A stretch of DNA of 16,522 bases from the NCBI GenBank assembly GCA_001584585.1, contig LSYV01000034.1, forward strand, positions 543,443-559,964, given 5' to 3'. Shown piece by piece: positions 10,346 through 16,522 of the stretch; position 1 is the stretch's first letter, and every line of letters starts with the position of its first letter. Position numbers and translations under genes: made by a program. This DNA is from Gonium pectorale (lineage: Eukaryota > Chlorophyta > Chlorophyceae > Chlamydomonadales > Volvocaceae). The notes beneath the pieces were generated by a model. It searched no databases. It worked only from the letters and a program-made list of their open reading frames with translations, and was not told where the DNA came from.

Positions 10346-10575
10346 TAAACCCACGAACGTACAGATTCTTTTCCGCAATTGCCAGGTTTGCATACGTATC
10401 CTCGTAGCGCCAAGTTGGTGTGTCATGTTGCGCTTCTCTTTCGTGTTCTGGGCCTTACCGGTGCGGCGACCACAACGGGTGTTCCACCCTCGCTGCTATC
10501 GCGGGTCGGGAGCCAATGGGCTCGTGTGGCCTGCAGCCCCTCTCTGAGGGAGCCTGTAATCTGTATTTGTATCCA
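10346..10575 (+). repeat. Left arm of an inverted repeat pair
   Basis: It starts TAAACCCACGAACGTACAGA, and this start is matched exactly on the minus strand from 11595 inward. Further shared blocks include GTGTGTCA, TTGCGCTTCTCTTT, GTGTTCTGGGC, CGGGTCGGGAGC, GGCCTGCAGC and GGGAGCCTGTA, in the same order. The left arm has about 15 extra bases near 10378-10393. Similarity drops sharply outside the outer ends. No clear target-site duplication was seen. Confidence 0.88.
10555..10559 (+). terminator. Candidate TGTAA polyadenylation signal for PPAT
   Basis: This is the first TGTAA on the plus strand after the PPAT stop at 8865, implying a 3' UTR of about 1.7 kb. It lies near the inner end of the left inverted-repeat arm. 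Confidence 0.35.
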
Positions 10576-11012
10576 TCTGTATCTATGAGCGAGCCCGCCC
10601 GGGCCGCAGGAGGCGCGGCTGCCCTCTTTTGGGCTGCCGTCCGAGTTGTACAACGATGTCTGGGAGGGGCTTCTGCCATATGCGCGTGCCGTACAGTCAT
10701 CGTAGACGTTTGTCCAACGCTCGGGCAGGCCCAGTAGGCAGATGCAAAGACGCGTACGGTATGCTGCAGACGTGTGAGTAGGCTTTGCCGTACGCCCCTC
10801 GCTGTATGCCCGAGTTGAAATCCACGATTCGCTGGCATGCAGGCACCCCTTGTGATAGCGACTCCCACACGACGTCTCAGCCACCAGCTGCTCAGACGAA
10901 GCTCGGGGCAGCGGAAAGGGCAGAGAAAGGTGAGCGAATGGCCGGCCGGCTGCCAGTACGGCCCCCGCACAGAAGGGTACACCTGGGGGCCGGCCCGCAG
11001 GTGTACCCATAC

Positions 11013-11087
11013 GCCGTACACAGCACCCAAGCATGCCGTACACAGCACCCAAGCATGCCGTACACAGCACCCAAGCATGCCGTACAC
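11013..11087. repeat. 22-bp tandem repeat, about 3.4 copies
   Basis: Exact 22-bp units start at 11013, 11035 and 11057, each beginning GCCGTACACAGCACCCAAGC, with a 9-bp partial copy at 11079. The array lies between the two inverted-repeat arms. Copies are directly adjacent without unique spacers, so this is a minisatellite. Confidence 0.93.
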
Positions 11088-11339
11088 GCAGACAAATTGC
11101 ATGGACGGCGCAGGGCCATTTTGGAGGGCACCGATGTGCACATCGGGGTAACGTTGAGTCGGCGGCACTTGCGCGCGTGGCGCGTGCGTGTGCGTGTGCG
11201 TGCGAGCGGGGCCACGACCAAGTGGTGAGGGATGGGCGGGGGGGGGCGGTCGTGTACCGATAGAGCTGGCGTTGGAGGTGCCCCCGGCACAGTTGTGTGT
11301 GGACTGCTTCAGGAAGACCAACGCAAAGCTATTGCAGGC

Positions 11340-11344
11340 TTACA
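11340..11344 (-). terminator. Candidate TGTAA polyadenylation signal for the VWA gene
   Basis: On the minus strand, TGTAA at 11344-11340 is the first such motif after the stop at 12477, implying a 1.1-kb 3' UTR. It lies just past the inner end of the right inverted-repeat arm. Confidence 0.35.
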
Positions 11345-11390
11345 ACCGATGCGCCTCGATGTGCCATCACTTCATGCACATAAACATGTT

Positions 11391-11595
11391 TGGTACAGAT
11401 AAAGAGTACAGGCTCCCCAGAGGAGCTGCAGGCCGCATGAGCCGATTTGCTCCCGACCCGCCATAGCGGAGTGGGTTAAACACCCGATGTCTCAGCCGTG
11501 ATGCCCAGAACACTAAAGAGAAGCGCAACTTGACACACCGACTTGGCGTCGTGCGGACACGTATGCAGAAAAGAATCTGTACGTTCGTGGGTTTA
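11391..11595 (-). repeat. Right arm of an inverted repeat pair
   Basis: Read on the minus strand from 11595, this matches the left arm from 10346 onward, with the first 27 bases identical and many later blocks shared. The arms are separated by about 0.8 kb that contains the 22-bp minisatellite. Confidence 0.88.
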
Positions 11596-12476
11596 TAGCC
11601 AGCTTCACCGCCGGGGGTCATTGGCGGGCGCTGCAGCAGGGGGTATGTCCGCAGGCAGTTCGTGCACATCACGACCCGGCCCACCTACGTCCACCTCAAT
11701 CCCTCTTTCCAGCAACCGTGCATCATATCATTGATGGCCATCCTGCCTGTGACCTGGAACAGCAAATGCCAGCGCCCAAGTCAATGATAAACCGGGCGCT
11801 GCAACATCTGTCCCAATCTGCAGCGTGTCCACATGCAACTATTAGCACTACCCCCGCCCCAGAGTAAACGTGCGTCAGGTACAGCACAGGGCAAGGCTGA
11901 TCACGACCAATGGCTCAAAACGGTACGGCAACTAGCGCAAAAAGGTACGGGAGAGGAGGGCCTTATTGTCAACCTCGCAGCAGAGGCCCGCGGCGCCTGA
12001 CACATCTCTTTATTCCATCATGTACTACTACGGAACACAACAGCAAAATGGCACAACGCAGCAAACTCAACAGAAACAGGATACCTGCAGCGGACAACCT
12101 GCGATTTGTTGCGGCAAGTTGTGTGCTGCAACGACGGTGAATCGGCCAACGCTAACACGCCTTGTCTCCTCCACGCAGATATCTGTGGCTCCAACCTCCA
12201 ACCTCCAGCCTCCAGGGTGAGTCGCCACGGAAAGACGCGCAGGCCTCCCACAGGAGACGGCCAAGAAGAACACGCGCCTTCCCGGGTTCGCCCACCCCTC
12301 GCCCAAACAACAATCCTGAGCGTGAAAATCTTAGGGTGTTACCCCACTCGGTTCGCAATCGTTGGCGCAGGCCGTCCCAGCCTGGACGGAAAAAACAGAA
12401 AGCAGAAACTGGGAAGCTGCTACCTATACGGACGTACACATCCGCGATGTCTGGGTGCCCGGGTGTCGGGGGGTGT

Positions 12477-15400
12477 CTAGGCCGCGGGCAGCGCCTTGGC
12501 CAGCGCCAGCACCGTGCTGCCCACGCTGCGCCCGCCCTGCGGCCACACGCCGCCCAGCCAGGCCACCGCCTTGGCCTCCATGTCGGCCCACACGGCCCGC
12601 TGGTCCGCCAGCCACCCACGCAGCCGCGCCAGCACCACCACCGTCGCCCAGCCGTCGTCACACAGGCCCGCGGGGCGCAGCGCCGCCGCCGCCGCCGTCA
12701 CCTTGGCGTCGGCGTCGGCGGCCCCGTCGGCAACGCCGTCGGCGGCGGCCGGAGCCCCGGCGGCTACGAGCAGCCCCAGCGGCAGCCCCAGCGCGGCGGC
12801 GAGGGCGGGGGAGGCCCGCCAGTAGCCTTGCGTGTCGCGCGTGAGGTTGAGGAACTCCAGCAGCTTGGGGCCGGACAGGGGCCCCCGCCGGCGCCGCCAG
12901 CGCCGCGGCCGGAGAGGAGCCGCCGCCAAAGCCGCCGCCAGCGGCGGCGGCGCCGCGAGCAGGGGAGCGAGACCGACTGCGGCTGGCTGTTTGCTCCTCG
13001 TCCTCGCTCCAATCGGCGGCGCCGCAGCACTCGTCTTCGTACTCGTGCAGCTCCTCCTCCTCCTCCTCCTTCGCACCGGCCTCCGGCATGGCAGCCGGCG
13101 CGGAGGGCGGCGGCGGCGCCGCCGCCGCCTGCCGCGCCGCGCCGCCGCCAAAGACGGTGGCAATGCCGTTCATAACGGCGGCTCCAAAGCCGGCCGCGCC
13201 GCCTGACCCCCGCTTCATCTGGAAGCCGGCCCGGGTAAACGCCTCCGTGGCGCTGCTAGCGGCGAACAGGTCTGCTGGCGCCGCCGCCGGCGCGCACGCG
13301 GCCGCGCCCTTCATGACCATCGGCCCTCCGCCGCCAGAGCTGCCAAACAGCACGAAGCCGCCTGGCGCGCCGGATGGCGGCGGCGGCGCCGCCGCCAGTG
13401 CCCTGGCCATGCGGGGCATGGGCGCCGCCGCAAAGTTGACCGGCGCCGCCGCCGCCATCATGGGCATCATGCGGGGGGGCGGCGCGGCGGCGCACCTGGC
13501 CGCAAAGTACGAGGTGTCGCACTCGTCGTTGGCGGGGGGGTCGGCCGTGCCCCACAGTTTACGGCCGGCGGGGTACTGCTGGTGGGGCGGGGCGAGGAGC
13601 AGAGGGAGGGAGGGAGGGAGGGAGGAGGCGAGGGGAGGGGGTAAACCTGGGTCAAAGAGGGGTGCACCTACCGCTAAGGGCGTGGGTTGCAGGGGTTTTA
13701 TTTTTTCTCCACCCAACCATCCAGAACCCCAACCAGTACGAGTCGCACCGCAAAACGCACGTCGCAGCACGACGAGCGCAGCGCGGGTGCGCATGCCGTA
13801 CTGCCGTACTGGCGTCACCTTGTCCGGCCTGCCCGTCAGGGCCCTCCCCAGTCCTGGCTCCGACTCCGCCAACAACAACCACGCGCTGCCATGCCGTACA
13901 ACACACGTACGAGCACACGACGCGCACATTGTGGCAGTACGCAACACACAACGACACAAGACGTACGTACGACGCAACGACACGCAACACAACGACATAT
14001 ACGTGGCGGCAGGCAGGCAGGCGCGCGTACCTGCAGCGGCACCTCGACCACGTTGCGGGCGGCCGCCGGGTCCACCGGGTCGCGCCGCAGCGCCACGCCC
14101 ACCGCCGACGTGTACGGCGTTACCAGGTGCTCCGAGACCGCCAGTTGTACGACAGTGTCCCGTACGACGTCGGCCGAGGGGCGTGGCATGGCCGTGCCGT
14201 CGGGCCGCAGGTGGAGCGGGCTGGTGCCGGACTGCGGCGGGCGTCGGAGGGGGGGGGACGTTCACGGGGAGGAGTTGTGGAATCGGGAATCCAGCGCGTT
14301 TTGGAATCGGGCTGTGCGTTTTGGATCCCGAGTTTGTACTGCTGAGTTTGTACTGCTGAGTTTGCCTGCTGGTGCGGCGAAGACTGCCTACCAGGCAGCG
14401 CCTACTAGGTGCAACTACCGATACAAGCTCGTGAAAGCCTGCGGACTGAGCCATCAGGAACCTCAAGTTGCCGTTCCACGTATCCTGCCCCCTAGATAGA
14501 AGCACTCTTGCCCCCCTCTCCCCTTCGTCGCTAACCCTTTTGGCCTCCAAGCATCCCCCCAAGGCGCCCTTCCCCTCGCCCCAGCTTTCCTTCTTCGCTG
14601 TCCCCTCACGCCCCCCTCCCTCACCAGCAGGCTCCCGATGTAGGTCATGGCGTGCAGCACCCCCAGGGCTCGGCCCTCAGGCACGGCCGCGCCGGGGCCG
14701 GCGGCGGCGCCCAGCGGCAGCGACAGAGTCAGCGTCGCCGTCGCCACCGCCTCCGCACCCGCCGCCTGCCCCTCTCCCGCTCCCTCGCCGGCGCCGCTGC
14801 CGTACTCCGCGGTCAGCTCCAACGTGGCGTCCGGCTCGCACTCACACACCTCGAGCAGCACCTGCGCGGGTTCGGGGTCGAGAGGCGTCGGGGGCGGTCG
14901 GGAGGGGCGTAAGCAGGGGGATCGTTTGGGGGGGGGGGCAGCCGCGGGTCAAGCGCAGAGGGAAGCTGCAGAGAGCGTGTCCGCCTCCGCGCTTTGCCTC
15001 CCCCTCTTTCGAGTCCTCGCCACTACAACAGGGCCCTTCCTTCAGTGTATGTCGTTGCATGTGCATGTATGCTCTCCTCCCCTTCCCTCCCCTCCCCTGC
15101 CCCACCCACCCACCCAGGTGCCACCCAGGTGTCATGCGTCGCCCGGCCCAATTATCCTGACAAGTAGCCCCATCCACTCTCACCCCACCCCACCCTAAAC
15201 TCACGCTGCGCACGTCCTCACGCAATCACGTACGGTGCGCGCCGTCGCACCACCCAACCCTCCACCCCCCACCCACCCTTCCCACCCCCCCACCCCCATT
15301 CCCCCCTCCCCGGGCTCACGTGCAGCGGCTCCCCCGCGAACACCCGCTGCGGCAGCACGTGCGGCGCCGCCCGCACCAGCGCGCCGCGCGCCACCAGCCG

Positions 15401-16206
15401 CGGCCGCAGCCCCGCGCCCACCGCCAGCGCCGCGCGCTTGAGGAACGCGGTCTTGGCCGCGATGGCCTCCTCGTCCACCACGTACACCACCGCGCCGTCG
15501 GACCGGGCCGCCATGCCCTCCAGCAGGCTTCGGTGCACGCCGTGGCCGATGCCCAGGCTCAGGACGCGGGTGCGCAGCGCGGCGGCGGAGGCGGCAGTGG
15601 AGGCGGCCGCGGGGTAGGGGGAGGAGGGGGAGCGGGAGGAGGAGGAGGGGGGCGACGGGCGGGTTCGATGCACCAGGTCGTACACCGCCTGCTCCTCGTG
15701 CCCCGAGATGCCTCCGTCCGTCAGGAAGACCACCTCGCGCGTGAAGCCGGGCGAGAGGGGGCTGCGGTCGGCAGGGAAGGGGGGGGGGAAAGGGGGCAGA
15801 GGGGGTTCACGCGAGTGTGGGGGTGGATGTTGAGCGTCGCTGCGGTGCACTTGTTGCGAGAGGCGGCGGGGCTGGCAGGCTGCGGTGCCGGAGAGCCTCG
15901 AGGCCTGTTGGACCCGCCCCCAGCTCTTCGGACCCCCAAACCCCCAAACCCCGCCGTATTCAGTCAACCGGCAATCGCGAGCCGTCTCCCCCACCTGCTG
16001 TAGATGTGCTGCAGCGTGGCCAGGATCTCGGTCCCGCCCATGTCGGCAGCCACGTGCTTCTGGATCCAGGACAGGGCCTCGCGCTCCGAATCCGCGTCGT
16101 ACGGCCGGCAGGCGGGGAAGAGCGACTTGTGGTTGCTGCCGAAGCAGGTCACGTTGAACGCCACCTCGCGGCCCGCCGGCAGGTCGCGCACGAAGAACAG
16201 GGCGGC
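12477..16206 (-). CDS. VWA5A-like von Willebrand factor A domain protein (VIT/VWA family), 5'-partial, 5 exons
   Basis: Exons in transcript order: 16206-15995, 15761-15320, 14861-14625, 14231-14031, 13575-12477 (TAG stop), GT-AG with matching phases. The start, the DxSxS half of the MIDAS metal site and any VIT domain lie beyond the right edge. Visible VWA parts are AALFFVRDLPAG, NVTCFGSNHKSLFP, ADMGGTEIL (MIDAS Thr59 of the fragment), VVFLTDGG (Asp86), SLGIGHGVHRSLLEG and YVVDEEAIAAKTAFLKRA. Downstream, LVTPYTSAVGV matches the conserved TPYTSxxxV stretch after the VWA domain in this family. The last exon encodes an Ala/Pro/Gly linker with an acidic patch (E6 onward) and SRSRSRSP. It ends in a conserved-looking segment with LLEFLNLTRDTQGYW and GWATVVVLARLRGWL. 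Known family roles are poorly defined (protein binding, intracellular); no specific function is claimed. The last exon has a one-base frame break near 12882. Confidence 0.88.
12878..12886 (-). other. One-base frame break in the last VWA exon
   Basis: The reading frame entering from 13575 and the frame encoding the conserved C-terminus differ by one base. The switch falls where the plus strand reads GGGGCCCCC. Removing one base gives a smooth APAG/PLSGPKLLEFLNL join and makes the joined exons a whole number of codons. An assembly or read error in the homopolymer is the simplest reading; an unrecognised intron or a real mutation is possible. Confidence 0.7.
13603..13626. repeat. GGGA tetranucleotide repeat in a VWA gene intron
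   Basis: About five GGGA units lie on the plus strand. On the coding strand they form a pyrimidine-rich CCCT tract about 30 bp before the acceptor of the last exon, so they may act as part of the polypyrimidine tract. Confidence 0.8.
14330..14370. repeat. 14-bp tandem repeat in a VWA gene intron
   Basis: GAGTTTGTACTGCT is repeated exactly at 14330-14343 and 14344-14357, followed by a decayed third copy to 14370. It lies in the intron at 14232-14624. Confidence 0.9.
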
Positions 16207-16522
16207 CTGCGTGGGTGCGTGGGTGCGTGTGTGAGTGCACACACACGGGGGCCGGGGGGGATGTGCAATCAAGAGCCGAAAGGGGCGCAGAGGGCCGGAC
16301 CAGGGCCACGAATCGTAGGGGAGGGGGCTTGCGTCGGCGTGTGCCGTACAGGCTGTACGGGTTGGGGGCAAGACGGGTCACAGATAGAGGGAAGCGCCCA
16401 GCCTGAAGGCACGGCCGCGAGACGGGAGCGGGGCAGCCAGGTGCCCATGTGCCCCCTACGTATGGAAAGCGGTACCGACCAGCTGCCTCTATACTGCATC
16501 GCCACGGCAGATTCGCACGCCC
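16207..16522 (-). other. Partial intron of the VWA gene at the right edge
   Basis: The acceptor CAG directly upstream of GCCGCCCTG marks the exon start at 16206. Beyond it lies a GTGGGTGC/GTGT-rich stretch and then sequence without the VWA start motif (DxSxS), so the upstream exon is outside the window. Nothing else is recognisable. Confidence 0.7.

Larger units (their letters stand above)
8866..12476. other. 3.6-kb interval between convergent PPAT and VWA genes: putative 3' UTRs and repeats
   Basis: No convincing coding gene is visible. Open frames either translate tandem repeats or give composition-driven Arg/Pro/Cys-rich sequence. The interval holds tandem repeats at 8951, 9531, 9916 and 11013, the inverted-repeat pair at 10346-10575 and 11391-11595, and candidate poly(A) signals for both genes. 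GC content is visibly lower at about 11280-12130 than in the flanking exons. Apart from a short Cys/His-rich open frame on the plus strand near 11260-11466, I see nothing specific in the rest. Confidence 0.6.

Noticed and set aside
11013..11087. CRISPR-like array
   Set aside because: The copies are directly adjacent with no unique spacers, and the context is a eukaryotic intergenic region.
10455..11321. 288-codon minus-strand open frame
   Set aside because: Much of it is translated minisatellite and inverted-repeat arm; no motif, and the composition is Arg/Thr/Cys-rich.
12162..13175. 337-codon plus-strand open frame
   Set aside because: It is antisense to the VWA last exon and translates to Pro/Arg/Ala repeats, a shadow of the minus-strand coding sequence.
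13088..14359. 423-codon plus-strand open frame
   Set aside because: It runs across a minus-strand exon, an intron and another exon without splice logic, and its Ala/Gly-rich translation mirrors the VWA linker.
15661..15675. tRNA T-loop-like GGTTCGATGC
   Set aside because: No acceptor or anticodon stem partners, and it lies inside a VWA coding exon.

Overview
This window is nuclear DNA of a green alga, most likely a chlamydomonadalean (Volvocales-type) chlorophyte. The evidence is the very high GC content, short exons split by many 230-480 bp introns with GTGCG/GTGAG/GTAAG donors and CAG acceptors, Ala/Gly/Gln-rich low-complexity protein segments, long 3' untranslated regions and TGTAA-type candidate polyadenylation signals. 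The order is an inference; no rRNA or organelle marker is present.

Three protein genes can be reconstructed exon by exon with matching splice phases. (1) Positions 1-3295, plus strand: the 3' part of a class I cyclic-nucleotide phosphodiesterase, nine exons, 5' end outside the window. It carries the full metal-binding and nucleotide-clamping residue set. (2) Positions 5743-8865, plus strand: a complete five-exon gene for eukaryotic-type phosphopantetheine adenylyltransferase (coenzyme A synthesis), with a long low-complexity N-terminal extension. (3) Positions 16206-12477, minus strand: the 3' part of a gene for a VWA5A-like von Willebrand factor A protein (VIT/VWA family), with its 5' end beyond the right edge. 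Its last exon has a one-base frame break in a G/C run.

Genes 1 and 2 are tandem, with 2.4 kb between stop and start. Genes 2 and 3 converge, with 3.6 kb between their stop codons. That convergent interval holds long putative 3' UTRs, several short tandem repeats and a pair of roughly 200-230 bp inverted repeats (10346-10575 and 11391-11595). Each repeat arm lies sense-oriented in, or near the end of, the putative 3' UTR of the gene that points towards it. This is the most unusual structure in the window.

The three genes show no evident common pathway (cyclic-nucleotide signalling, CoA synthesis, VWA-domain protein), as expected for eukaryotic neighbours. I found no operon, CRISPR array, prophage, RNA gene or convincing undescribed multi-gene system.
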